Assembly: GCF_017814945.1 (NCBI RefSeq)
Contig: NZ_JAGIPX010000016.1
Coordinates: forward strand, 1 to 64,000
Origin: Paraburkholderia sp. LEh10
Lineage (GTDB): Bacteria > Pseudomonadota > Gammaproteobacteria > Burkholderiales > Burkholderiaceae
Reading direction: 5' to 3'
DNA length: 64,000 nucleotides
In this document: positions 55,556 through 64,000 of the stretch, one piece after another
How the letters are laid out: every line of letters begins with the position of its first letter
How positions within the stretch are numbered: the stretch's first letter is position 1
The notes under the pieces: generated by a model
Database searches by the model: none
The model's input: the letters and a program-made list of their open reading frames with translations, nothing else
What the model was told of the DNA's origin: nothing
Translations under genes and position numbers: made by a program

Positions 55556-56446
55556 TCAGACGTCCGCGTCCGTCGCCCAGCCTTCGCCCGTGCCGCGCGT
55601 GATCACCCGATCTGCGGCGCGGATTTCACCCGCCGGGAACGGCGTGGTGCCGGCGAGCCTCGTCAGCAACGGCGCAAAGTCGGTACGTGCGACGTCGAAC
55701 AGTTGCGCGAAGTCGTCGATGACGAAGTAGGTCTTCTGGAAGGTGTCGATCCGGTACTGCGTCTGCATCACACGCTCGAGATCGAACGCGATGCGGTTCG
55801 GCGCATCGCTTTGCTGGCTGTAGAGCGTCTCGCCCTTGCTCGACACGATGCCCGCGCCATTGATCTTCACGCCGTTGGGGCTCGCTTCGTCGCGGATCAG
55901 GCCAAACTCGACCGTGTACCAATACAGGCGCGCGAGCAGCGGCAACGCGTTCGCGTCGTGAGCGGCGAGGGCGGCACGGCCATACGCGTGCATGTAATCA
56001 GCGAACACGGGGTTGATCAGAAGCGGCACGTGACCGAACAGATCATGGAAACAGTCGGGCTCCTGCAGATAGTCGAGCTGATCGGGACGGCGCATCCACC
56101 ATGTCACCGGAAAGCGGCGGTTCGCCAGATGCTCGAAGAACACCTGGTCCGGCACGAGCCCCGGCACGGCGACGATTTGCCAGCCCGTCGCGGGTGTCAC
56201 CTGTTCGTTGATCGAGTCGAACGAAGGCACGCTTTCCGGCGACAGATTCAGCCGCGCGACGCCTTCGAGAAACTCGTCGCAAACGCGCCCTCGCAGCAGC
56301 GTGGTCTGCCGCGCGTAGAGTTGCTTCCAGACCATGTGATCGACCGCGCTGTAGCGATCCATCGGCTGGTCGATCGTGAAGTCGGCGCGGGTTTCTAGAC
56401 CGGCGTCGAATTGCTCCTTGAGCTTGGCGGTATTAGAGGCGGACAT
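55556..56446 (-). CDS. phhA: Phenylalanine 4-monooxygenase
   Basis: A 296-residue tetrahydropterin-dependent, iron-containing enzyme converting phenylalanine to tyrosine. The two iron-binding His are in DCFHDLFGHVPLL, the Glu in YWYTVEFGL. Substrate and pterin residues VPGLVPDQVFFEHLANRRFPVT also match. The start region (MSASNTAKLKEQFDAG) is ordinary. It is divergent from an Lrp-type regulator across a 145-base spacer with a palindrome. Confidence 0.97.
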   Translation of the reverse strand: MSASNTAKLKEQFDAGLETRADFTIDQPMDRYSAVDHMVWKQLYARQTTLLRGRVCDEFLEGVARLNLSPESVPSFDSINEQVTPATGWQIVAVPGLVPDQVFFEHLANRRFPVTWWMRRPDQLDYLQEPDCFHDLFGHVPLLINPVFADYMHAYGRAALAAHDANALPLLARLYWYTVEFGLIRDEASPNGVKINGAGIVSSKGETLYSQQSDAPNRIAFDLERVMQTQYRIDTFQKTYFVIDDFAQLFDVARTDFAPLLTRLAGTTPFPAGEIRAADRVITRGTGEGWATDADV

Positions 56447-56545
56447 GATTTGTCCGGGCAGCGCGCCCGCTGGAAATTGGATAATGCAAGTCTATAGCGG
56501 ACGGCGCGCGGAAACAGCGCAAATTGCTCGCGATGAGCCTGATAA

Positions 56546-56562
56546 ATGCGATAATCGCGCAT
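56546..56562. promoter_or_regulatory. Palindrome in the phhA-Lrp spacer
   Basis: ATGCGATAATCGCGCAT contains ATGCG/CGCAT ends and an inner GCGATAATCGC. It lies 30 bases before the Lrp gene and about 100 bases before phhA, in keeping with Lrp-type operators. Confidence 0.45.
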
Positions 56563-56591
56563 CAAAACGCGAATGGATGCGGAGAATCCCC

Positions 56592-57083
56592 ATGGTAGAG
56601 CTCGATCACTTCGATCTGGCGCTTCTCGATGTATTGCAGCGCTTCGGGCGCGCGACGCATCAGCAGCTTGGCGAACAGGTGCCGCTGTCCCCGTCGCAGA
56701 TCGGGCGGCGCTTGCAGCGGCTGGAAGCGATCGGCGTGGTCGACGGCTATCGGGTAGTGCTGCGGCCGGAAAAGCTCGGGCTCGGCGTCACCGCATTCAC
56801 GAGCCTGAAGCTCAAGCACCACGGCGATTCGATCATCGAGCAGTTCCAGCAGCAAATCGACGTGCTGCCCGAAGTGCTGGAGTGCCACGCGGTCGTCGGC
56901 GACGCGGACTATTTGCTGCGTATCGTCGCGCCGGATCTGAACGCGCTGTCAACGTTCGTGATGAAAAAGCTGATGCGTGTGCCGGGTGTCGATAGCGTGC
57001 GCTCGAACATCGTGCTGACGACGTTCAAGCGCAACGGCCCGTTGCCACTCGGCCATCTGGCGCCGGGCGCGCCGGCCGCCTGA
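56592..57083 (+). CDS. Lrp/AsnC-family transcriptional regulator
   Basis: A 163-residue regulator. The N-terminal helix-turn-helix (HQQLGEQVPLSPSQIGRRLQRLE) is followed by a RAM ligand-binding domain with VLECHAVVGDADYLLRIVAPDL. ATG 56592 gives the common start MVELDHFDLALLDVLQRFGRA; a longer frame starts inside the phhA region. By position it probably regulates phhA/phhB in response to phenylalanine or tyrosine, as phhR-like Lrp members do. Confidence 0.93.
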   Translation: MVELDHFDLALLDVLQRFGRATHQQLGEQVPLSPSQIGRRLQRLEAIGVVDGYRVVLRPEKLGLGVTAFTSLKLKHHGDSIIEQFQQQIDVLPEVLECHAVVGDADYLLRIVAPDLNALSTFVMKKLMRVPGVDSVRSNIVLTTFKRNGPLPLGHLAPGAPAA

Positions 57084-57102
57084 TGGGCGCGCGCGTTCGT
57101 CG

Positions 57103-57633
57103 TCAGGCAGCCTTCAACGGTTCCTGGTTCAGCATGTCCACATAGGCGAGCGCGACGAGCTCCGATTCCGGCACGCCGAGTTTCGCGAACATCGCGTGCG
57201 CTTCGGCCTCGCCACCTTCCTCGTCGTCGTCCGGCGCGAGTACGACTTCGAGCTCGACGAAATCGCCTAGGCCGTCGACGCGGTCCAGATGAATCCGTGT
57301 GCGTCCGACAATATAGACGTGCCGCTCCTTCGTGACGATGCCGCGCGTGGTGAGAGCCGTCGCGAGCAGCGAGTGCATTGCGTCGGCGTTCGTGACGGGG
57401 CTGCGCGTGTAGTACGACGCTTTCGGGCCGTCGCGGTCGTCGCGCTGATAGAAGATCAGTTCAGCGGGCGTGCCGTCGTCGAACTGGCGCAGCTTCAGAC
57501 GGCCGCGCGGGACGTCATAGAAAAAGTCCTGCTGACGGAAGATCAACGGAGCGTCAGGCGAAAGCGCGGCGGCGCGCTCGCGAAGCTGCTCGAATTGCTG
57601 GGCGCGGGCTTTGATTTCGATGTTGCGTGCCAT
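57103..57633 (-). CDS. CYTH-domain protein (class IV adenylate cyclase-like)
   Basis: A 176-residue protein with N-terminal NIEIKAR (the ExK motif of the CYTH tunnel fold). LKLRQFDDGTPAELIFYQR, KERHVYIVGRTRIHLDRVDGLGDFVELEVVL supply the other acidic and basic residues that bind triphosphates and Mg. It could be a class IV adenylate cyclase or a thiamine-triphosphatase; sequence alone does not decide. ATG 57633 has AGGAG upstream. Confidence 0.9.
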   Translation of the reverse strand: MARNIEIKARAQQFEQLRERAAALSPDAPLIFRQQDFFYDVPRGRLKLRQFDDGTPAELIFYQRDDRDGPKASYYTRSPVTNADAMHSLLATALTTRGIVTKERHVYIVGRTRIHLDRVDGLGDFVELEVVLAPDDDEEGGEAEAHAMFAKLGVPESELVALAYVDMLNQEPLKAA

Positions 57634-57927
57634 GTAAAGCTCCTGTCGGAAGTTGAACGTGGACGGCATCTGACGACGGCTGGACCGCCTCGATTGCCTG
57701 AGAGCGCGAGCCGGTCGGCAGAGGCCAAAGGAAATGTCGAAGGAAACGCGAAGACAGCGGACCAAGCAGTCTGAAGCGGCAAAGCGTCAATCTAGCAAAA
57801 AGCCCATGACCGTGTGGTTAAAGCCACGGCCCGCAAAAGGTGCAAAAGCAGGTGCGACAATGCGGCTGTGTCATGAGGTCGGCTCATATCGCCCGAAGCG
57901 GCTTTTCACGCGATGCGTTCACCGGGC

Positions 57928-58824
57928 TCACGCCGTCCACTGCTGCTCGATCAGCTTCAATGCTGCGGCGATGGCGGGTTCGTCCCGATGCGCCGCGAGG
58001 GTGATGAACGTCAGTTCGGTCGGCACCGTCACGCCTTCGACGATGGTCAACGCATGCGCATGCGCTTCGGCAATCGCAATCGAATCGCGCGCGAGCGTGA
58101 GTCCGACGCCCGATTTGACGAGATCGAGCATCGACGGTTCCTGATCCACCTCTGCGACCTTGACGGGCTTGACGCCGGCATCGGCGAATCGCCGCGTGAG
58201 CAGCCGGTTGTGCGCGGACGCGGGCGGGGTCCAGATCCACGGCAGCGCCGCGAGCGCGCGCCAGTCGCGCGCGCCTTTCACGCGATCCTTCCAGCCGGGC
58301 GGCGCGAGCACGCGATACTGGAAGTGCGTCAGCGTGACCGCGTGGAAGGTCGCGCCGTCGCGCGGGTCGTCGTCGGGCTGTCCGATGTAATAGCCGACGT
58401 CGAGTTCGCCTGCGCGCACCTGATCGCGCACCCAGCCCGACATGCCGTGGCGCAGCTGCGTTTCGATATGCGGCCACGTCTCGACGAGCTGCTTGAGAAA
58501 GCCGCCAAGCCGCAGAAACGCGGGATCGAGAATGGTGCCGATACGCAAGCGCCCGCGCACTTCCTGACGCAGCGTGGCCGCCGCGCGTTCAACGTCGCCA
58601 GCGGCCGCAAGCGCCCGCTCCGCGTGAGGCAGCAGCGCCTGGCCGTCGCGCGTGAGCGCGAGCCCGTGCGACGTACGCGTGAACAGCGTCACGCCGAGCG
58701 CGGTCTGCAAATGCTTGATTTGCAGACTGACGGCGGGCTGGGTCAGATGCAGTTGCGCCGCTGCGCGCGTCAGATTGCCTTCACGCGCGACCGTCGCAAA
58801 TGCGCGAAGCAAGGTCAGGTCCAT
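57928..58824 (-). CDS. LysR-family transcriptional regulator
   Basis: A 298-residue regulator. The N-terminal helix-turn-helix is GNLTRAAAQLHLTQPAVSLQIKHLQ, followed by a two-lobed effector domain. The start MDLTLLRAFATVAREGNL is regular. The adjacent divergent region holds the IS relic, so the target gene that LysR members usually face may have been disturbed. Effector and regulon are unknown. Confidence 0.93.
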   Translation of the reverse strand: MDLTLLRAFATVAREGNLTRAAAQLHLTQPAVSLQIKHLQTALGVTLFTRTSHGLALTRDGQALLPHAERALAAAGDVERAAATLRQEVRGRLRIGTILDPAFLRLGGFLKQLVETWPHIETQLRHGMSGWVRDQVRAGELDVGYYIGQPDDDPRDGATFHAVTLTHFQYRVLAPPGWKDRVKGARDWRALAALPWIWTPPASAHNRLLTRRFADAGVKPVKVAEVDQEPSMLDLVKSGVGLTLARDSIAIAEAHAHALTIVEGVTVPTELTFITLAAHRDEPAIAAALKLIEQQWTA

Positions 58825-59140
58825 CCGCTGATATTAACGCGCCTTATATCGCATTTGAGCATTACTCATTGGATTTCCGGGACACTTGCCGATTACGCTT
58901 GGGTCATCGTCCGAAGCGCGTGCATTGCGCCGCAGCATTGGCCATCAAAAAGCCGTTCCACCGAAGGCGCTCAGGCGCCAACGCCCGCGGACATTGGAGA
59001 TGGTATGGACGCCTCCCTCCCACGTTGGAAAGGGAGGGGAGCAAAAACGGCGGAGCCCTCGCTATACCCGACGGCATCAGAGTGCCAAAGTGGTGTTGTT
59101 GAAAACGACCACCGGGGTAAGGAGGGCTCGAAATCAAGAC
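58825..59140. other. Non-coding stretch before the IS relic
   Basis: No supported gene. A weak hairpin (CCCTCCC with GGGAGGG, near 59024-59038) is present, and sequence up to the relic may belong to the left end of the element. Confidence 0.35.
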
Positions 59141-59532
59141 TACGACATCGGCGTGGACTTGGCAAAGTGCGTTTTTCGGGTGGACTGGATGGACATGGAG
59201 ACGGGCGAGATTGGACGGCGGCAGCTCAAGCGCGATGCGTTCGTGCAGTTTTTTTCTCGAATTGCGCGCCCGCATTGATCGCCAAGGAGGCTTGCGGCAG
59301 CGCGCATTTCTGGTCACGCAAGCGACGCGTAGTTTCGCCTTTGCTGATCTGCGGTGCAGGTTCGGTACTTGCTCATTGCAAGCGGCTCACTGAATCACGG
59401 CAAGGTTTGCTTGCGCGACGACCGTTCAACGTGGCGGTTGTCGCGCTGGCCAACGAGATGGCCCGCACAATCTGGGCGTTGCTGGCCCATGAACGTCGGT
59501 ACCAATCCGATTACGCGGCACATGCTGCGTAA
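59141..59532 (+). pseudogene. IS110/IS1111-type transposase relic
   Basis: The first frame reads YDIGVDLAKCVFRVD and QLKRDAFVQFFSRI (59141-59278), the N-terminal DEDD region of IS110-family transposases. It then shifts frame to read LIAKEACGSAHFWSRK and, after a large deletion, FNVAVVALANEMARTIWALLAHERRY to a stop at 59532. Full-length relatives have about 340-400 residues; only about 130 codons remain. The following 250 bases up to 59796 resemble the element's non-coding 3' part. Confidence 0.75.
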
Positions 59533-59805
59533 AACCATCAACTCAACAAAGGAGACTGGTCGTCAACCGGTTGCGCAGGATGATAGATGTGTGATGGCAG
59601 AGCAGATCGGACCGCGGGGAAGTAAGCCCGAATAGTGTCTTGTCCCCTTGAGGATTCGTCGGAGCTGAGGCCTTCCCCAGCAAATTCCATCAGGGCCAGC
59701 GGATCACAATCCGTGCCATAGGCCGGATATAAGTCTGCACCCGATCTCCATGCCTTCAAAGCAGATATCTCCTCGCAAAACGGGGAGGCGTCCATATAAG
59801 ACACT

Positions 59806-61329
59806 ATGAGCGAGACAGATCAAACCCCGGCGCAGGTGCGCGCCTTGACGCACATGATCAACGGCCGTCCCATCGACGGCACGAGCCAGCGCTTCGGCGA
59901 CGTGTTCAACCCGGCGACAGGCGATGTGAGTGCGCGCGTGCCGCTCGCGAGCGTCGCGGAAGTGGACGCCGCCGTCGCGGCCGCCAAAGACGCGTTTCCC
60001 GCATGGAGCGAGACGGCGCCCATCAAGCGCGCACGCGTGCTCTTCAAGTTCAAGGAACTGCTCGACCGTCACCATGACGAACTCGCCGAGCTGATTACGC
60101 GCGAGCACGGCAAGGTGTTCTCGGATGCGAAGGGCGAAGTGATGCGCGGCATCGAGATCGTCGAGTTCGCGTGCGGCATTCCGAATCTGTTGAAGACCGA
60201 TTTCACCGATCAGATCGGCGGCGGCATCGACAACTGGAACCTGCGCCAGCCGCTCGGCGTGGTCGCGGGCATCACGCCGTTCAACTTCCCGATGATGGTG
60301 CCGTGCTGGATGTTCCCCGTCGCGATTGCGTGCGGCAACACGTTCGTTTTGAAGCCTTCCGAACGCGATCCTTCGCCTTCGGTGCGTCTTGCTGAACTGC
60401 TGAAGGAAGCGGGGCTGCCCGATGGCGTGTTCAACGTCGTGCACGGCGACAAGGTGGCCGTCGATGCGCTGCTGGTGCACCCCGATGTGAGTGCGCTGTC
60501 GTTCGTCGGCTCGACGCCGATCGCCGAATACATCTACACGGAAGGCACGAAGCACGGCAAGCGCGTGCAGGCGCTGGGCGGTGCGAAGAATCACCTCGTC
60601 GTGATGCCGGATGCGGACCTCGATCAGGCCGTCGATGCATTGATCGGCGCGGCCTATGGTTCGGCTGGCGAGCGTTGCATGGCGATCTCGGTGGCCGTTG
60701 CGGTCGGCCATATCGCAGACGAACTGATCGAGAAGCTCACGCCTCGCGTGAAGTCGCTGAAGATCATGAACGGCATGGAAGCCGAGGCGGAAATGGGTCC
60801 GCTCGTGACGGCGGCGCATCGCGTGAAAGTGTCGGGCTATATCGATGCCGGCATCGACGCGGGCGCGAAACTCGTCGTCGATGGACGCGGCCATCAGGTG
60901 CCTGGTCACGAGAAAGGATTCTTCCTCGGCGGCACGCTGTTCGACAACGTGACGACGGATATGAAGATCTATCGCGAGGAGATTTTCGGTCCCGTGCTGT
61001 GTGTGGTGCGCGTGCCCGATTTCGCTTCGGCCGTCGAGCTGATCAACAAGAACGAGCTTGCTAACGGCGTGTCGTGCTTTACGTCGGATGGCGGTGTGGC
61101 CCGCGCGTTCTCGCGTCAGATCCAGATCGGTATGGTCGGCATCAATGTGCCGATTCCCGTGCCGATGGCGTGGCATTCATTTGGCGGCTGGAAGAAGTCG
61201 CTGTTCGGCGATCATCATGCATACGGCGAAGAGGGCGTGCGCTTCTATACGCGATACAAAAGCATCATGCAGCGCTGGCCGGACAGCATCGCGAAGGGCG
61301 CTGAATTCACGATGCCCGTGGCGAAGTAA
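59806..61329 (+). CDS. mmsA: Methylmalonate-semialdehyde dehydrogenase (CoA-acylating)
   Basis: A 507-residue aldehyde dehydrogenase that converts methylmalonate semialdehyde, from valine or inositol breakdown, to propionyl-CoA. GITPFNFPMMVPCWMFPVAIACGN and GSAGERCMAIS (catalytic Cys) are typical of this class. WKKSLFGDHHAYGEEGVRFYTRYK is the usual C-terminal segment. The start lies right after the IS relic, so its native promoter may be lost or altered. The GMC gene follows by 168 bases. Confidence 0.94.
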   Translation: MSETDQTPAQVRALTHMINGRPIDGTSQRFGDVFNPATGDVSARVPLASVAEVDAAVAAAKDAFPAWSETAPIKRARVLFKFKELLDRHHDELAELITREHGKVFSDAKGEVMRGIEIVEFACGIPNLLKTDFTDQIGGGIDNWNLRQPLGVVAGITPFNFPMMVPCWMFPVAIACGNTFVLKPSERDPSPSVRLAELLKEAGLPDGVFNVVHGDKVAVDALLVHPDVSALSFVGSTPIAEYIYTEGTKHGKRVQALGGAKNHLVVMPDADLDQAVDALIGAAYGSAGERCMAISVAVAVGHIADELIEKLTPRVKSLKIMNGMEAEAEMGPLVTAAHRVKVSGYIDAGIDAGAKLVVDGRGHQVPGHEKGFFLGGTLFDNVTTDMKIYREEIFGPVLCVVRVPDFASAVELINKNELANGVSCFTSDGGVARAFSRQIQIGMVGINVPIPVPMAWHSFGGWKKSLFGDHHAYGEEGVRFYTRYKSIMQRWPDSIAKGAEFTMPVAK

Positions 61330-61497
61330 GCGGGATCGACGCAGTCGCGTGGCAACGGCATTGCCGCTATGACGAGGGCGATGCCGCGCGCCTCGCACAA
61401 GACGCCGCAGCAAGACCAAAGAAAAGAGCAGTAGATCCACCGGACGCCTAAACCGCAATCGGATGTCATGCACGGTGGTCATGCGAAGGAGACAAGG

Positions 61498-63213
61498 GTG
61501 AGTACGACAGCCGCAGCGCGCGCAGCGAGCGCGAGAAAGCTCGAAGGCGAGTTCGATTACATCGTCGTCGGCGCGGGCACCGCGGGCTGCGTGCTCGCGA
61601 ATCGCCTGAGCGAAGATCCCGACGTCAGCGTCTTGGTACTCGAAGCCGGCGGCAAAGACGATTACCACTGGATTCACGTGCCCGTCGGCTACCTCTATTG
61701 CATCGGCAATCCGCGCACCGACTGGCTCTATAAGACGCAGGCGGAGCCGGGCCTCAATGGGCGCGCGTTGTCGTATCCGCGGGGCCGCGTGCTGGGCGGC
61801 TGCTCGTCGATCAACGGCATGATCTATATGCGCGGGCAGCGCGAAGACTACGACGAGTGGGCGCGCGTGACGAACGATTCGTCATGGTCGTGGGATGCGG
61901 TGCTGCCCGTCTTCAAGCGTAGCGAAGATCATCACGGCGGTGCTAACGAGTATCACGGCGCGGGCGGCCAATGGCGCGTGGAAAAGCAGCGCCTCAAATG
62001 GAAGATTCTTGAAAAGTTCGCCGAGGCTGCACAGGAAACAGGCATCCCCGCTACCGACGATTTCAATCGCGGCGACAACACGGGCGTCGGCTACTTTGAC
62101 GTGAACCAGAAGCGCGGCATTCGCTGGAATGCATCGAAGGCGTTCTTGCGTCCCGCGATGACGCGGCCGAATCTCACGGTCATCACGGGCGCGCATACGC
62201 AACGCGTCGTGTTCGAAGGCAAGCGCTGCGTAGGCGTCGAGTATCGCGGCGACGACGTCGAGTACATCGCGAAGGCGCGTATTGAAGTCGTCATCAGTTC
62301 GGGCGCCGTGAATTCGCCGCAACTGCTGGAACTGTCGGGCATCGGTAATGGCACGCGCCTGCAGAACCTCGGCATTGAAGTGGTGAACGATTTGCGCGGC
62401 GTCGGCGAAAATCTTCAGGACCATTTGCAGTTGCGCATGGCCTATAAGGTGCATGGCGTGCGCACATTGAACACGGCGTCCGCGCACTGGTGGGGCAAGA
62501 TGATGATCGGGCTGCAATATCTGTTGACGCAGAGCGGGCCGATGTCGATGTCGCCATCGCAACTCGGCGCATTTGCGAAGTCCGATGCCGACGACAGCGC
62601 ATTGACGCGTCCCGATCTCGAGTACCACGTGCAGCCTCTTTCACTCGACAAGTTCGGCGAACCACTGCACCGCTTCAATGCATTCACGGCATCCGTGTGT
62701 CATTTGCGGCCCACTTCGCGCGGCAGCGTTCATATCGGGTCGCATGATCCGCACGCGGCGCCGCTGATTGCGCCGAATTATCTGTCGACGGACTATGACC
62801 TTCATGTGGCCGCCAACGCGTTGCGCCTCACACGACGCATTGCGGCTTCGCGGGCTTTGAAACCGTACAGGCCCGAAGAGATCCTGCCCGGCATCGAGTT
62901 CCAGAGCGAAGAAGAACTACGGCGAGCGGCAGGCAATGTCGGCACGACCATCTTCCATCCCGTGGGCACATGCCGGATGGGCACGGCCGACGATCCGGCC
63001 GCTGTCGTCGATAGCCGCTTGCGTGTGATCGGCGTCGAAGGACTGCGCGTCGTCGATGCATCCGTAATGCCGACCATCACCTCGGGCAACACGAACTCGC
63101 CGACGCTGATGATTGCCGAGCGCGCGAGCGACATGATCCGCGCGGACCGGCGTGCACGCAAAGACAGCGTCACAGTGGAGACGCGCGCCGCGTCTACGAT
63201 GTCCGTTGCATGA
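61498..63213 (+). CDS. GMC-family oxidoreductase (choline dehydrogenase-like)
   Basis: A 571-residue FAD-dependent alcohol dehydrogenase. DYIVVGAGTAGCVLANRLSE is the Rossmann motif, YPRGRVLGGCSSINGMIYMRG the GMC signature 1, SSGAVNSPQLLELSGIG the signature 2, and FHPVGTCRMG with NTNSPTLMIAERAS the catalytic C-terminus. GTG 61498 is preferred because AAGGAG lies six bases upstream; an ATG at 61468 has none. The substrate alcohol is unknown. Confidence 0.93.
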   Translation: MSTTAAARAASARKLEGEFDYIVVGAGTAGCVLANRLSEDPDVSVLVLEAGGKDDYHWIHVPVGYLYCIGNPRTDWLYKTQAEPGLNGRALSYPRGRVLGGCSSINGMIYMRGQREDYDEWARVTNDSSWSWDAVLPVFKRSEDHHGGANEYHGAGGQWRVEKQRLKWKILEKFAEAAQETGIPATDDFNRGDNTGVGYFDVNQKRGIRWNASKAFLRPAMTRPNLTVITGAHTQRVVFEGKRCVGVEYRGDDVEYIAKARIEVVISSGAVNSPQLLELSGIGNGTRLQNLGIEVVNDLRGVGENLQDHLQLRMAYKVHGVRTLNTASAHWWGKMMIGLQYLLTQSGPMSMSPSQLGAFAKSDADDSALTRPDLEYHVQPLSLDKFGEPLHRFNAFTASVCHLRPTSRGSVHIGSHDPHAAPLIAPNYLSTDYDLHVAANALRLTRRIAASRALKPYRPEEILPGIEFQSEEELRRAAGNVGTTIFHPVGTCRMGTADDPAAVVDSRLRVIGVEGLRVVDASVMPTITSGNTNSPTLMIAERASDMIRADRRARKDSVTVETRAASTMSVA

Positions 63214-63270
63214 CACGCAACGTTTAACGTTTGAAGCGAGGAAGGTCGCATCAAATACTAAGTGCAAATC

Positions 63271-63294
63271 CCAATGATTGCGCTGCATCATTGG
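63271..63294. promoter_or_regulatory. Inverted repeat upstream of the ABC gene
   Basis: CCAATGAT (63271-63278) and ATCATTGG (63287-63294) with an eight-base spacer. It lies 165 bases before the ABC ATPase gene, in a 246-base spacer otherwise without features. Possible operator. Confidence 0.35.
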
Positions 63295-63459
63295 CGCGAC
63301 AATGGCACCCATGCTGCGTGGTGCGGCATGGATGACCGTCCGCATTGGTGCACCACGCCACGATTGGCACGGGGATGTCTTCGCCAATAAAGCGTCGCGC
63401 CGAATCCTCGCGCGAATAAAACGCGGTAATGCTTCGCCTTACTTCGCATGGAAGGGAAC

Positions 63460-64000
63460 ATGATTCTCGGCGATACGATACTCGAGACGCGCGGGCTCAC
63501 GCGCGAGTTCAAGGGGTTTACCGCAGTGAACGGCGTGAACCTGCGCGTGAAGCGCGGTTCAATCCATGCGCTCATCGGGCCGAACGGCGCGGGCAAGACC
63601 ACCTGCTTCAATCTGCTCACCAAGTTTCTGGTGCCCACTGCGGGTCAGATCGTCTTTAACGGCATCGACATCACGGGCGAGCGTCCGGCGCAGATCGCGC
63701 GTCGCGGCATTATCCGTTCATTCCAGATTTCCGCTGTATTTCCACATCTGACGGCATTGCAGAATGTCCGCATCGGTTTGCAGCGTCAGCTCGGCACCGC
63801 ATTTCATTTCTGGAAGAGCGAGCGAACGTTGCGTCAGCTCGATGACCGCGCAATCGATCTTCTCACGCAAGTCGGCCTGACGGACTTCGCCGATGTGCCC
63901 ACCGTCGAACTCTCTTATGGCCGCAAGCGCGCGCTTGAAATCGCCACGACGCTCGCGATGGAACCCGAACTGATGCTGCTCGACGAACCGACGCAAGGCA
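63460..64000 (+). CDS. Branched-chain-type ABC transporter ATPase (LivG-like), partial at window edge
   Basis: The first 180 residues of a cytoplasmic ABC ATPase; the gene continues beyond 64000. Walker A is GPNGAGKTT, Q-loop SFQISAVFPHLTALQNV, signature LSYGRKRALEIATT and Walker B LMLLDEP. The signature LSYGRKR replaces the usual LSGGQ, as in some members for urea or branched-chain amino acids. Both ATG 63460 and ATG 63448 are possible starts; ribosome binding support is weak. Confidence 0.9.
   Translation, partial: MILGDTILETRGLTREFKGFTAVNGVNLRVKRGSIHALIGPNGAGKTTCFNLLTKFLVPTAGQIVFNGIDITGERPAQIARRGIIRSFQISAVFPHLTALQNVRIGLQRQLGTAFHFWKSERTLRQLDDRAIDLLTQVGLTDFADVPTVELSYGRKRALEIATTLAMEPELMLLDEPTQG

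Overview
The window is high-GC DNA from a Burkholderiales bacterium, most probably Paraburkholderia or Burkholderia, and lies near the origin of the main chromosome. The main evidence is the divergent pair dnaA-dnaN-gyrB (minus strand) and rpmH-rnpA-yidD-yidC-mnmE (plus strand). A complete-looking general (type II) secretion locus with gspC inverted inside it, and phhA/phhB beside an Lrp-type regulator, fit the same group. No tRNA, rRNA or CRISPR array was seen.

Layout. 1-10956 is the replication and translation core: gyrB, dnaN, dnaA, an intergenic region with two DnaA boxes, then ribosomal protein L34, RNase P protein, YidD, YidC, an XRE-like regulator and MnmE. 10957-16197 is a more variable stretch. 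It starts with a P4-type integrase whose catalytic residues look damaged, carries small membrane or hypothetical genes, a LysE-type exporter and YaeQ, and is bounded by an att-like direct repeat. 16200-27400 holds a glyoxalase-fold gene, a probable small RNA carrying two anti-Shine-Dalgarno blocks, an 8-bp tandem repeat, alkylation repair (ada-alkA), gshA, two lipoproteins and a drug-efflux set (MarR regulator, DHA2 pump, NodT-type outer membrane protein). 27471-39397 is the type II secretion locus gspD-E-F-(C)-G-H-I-J-K-L-M-N; the prepilin peptidase is not here. 39900-44591 has a lytic transglycosylase, a CobW GTPase, HU and MnmC.

44592-48660 is the most unusual part. A CPA2 antiporter gene and a YbdK-type carboxylate-amine ligase gene are flanked by two arrays of DnaA boxes arranged as mirror images. 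Each has a paired, palindromic box at its outer end and a GTTAAC/TACTACGT block at its inner end. This may be the working chromosomal origin, about 40 kb from dnaA, or a paired DnaA-binding regulatory locus.

48661-58824 carries a Cys-rich MarR regulator, a glutamine amidotransferase, an old-yellow-enzyme oxidoreductase, a SET-domain protein, a two-component system, a DUF3717 protein, the phenylalanine hydroxylase pair with its Lrp regulator, a CYTH-domain protein and a LysR regulator. 59141-59800 is an IS110/IS1111-type relic. It is followed by methylmalonate-semialdehyde dehydrogenase, a GMC oxidoreductase and the start of a branched-chain-type ABC transporter ATPase cut by the window edge.

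Protein identities rest on recognised motifs and length. Starts were moved inward where a family start or ribosome binding site argued for it. No database search or GC-skew calculation was possible.
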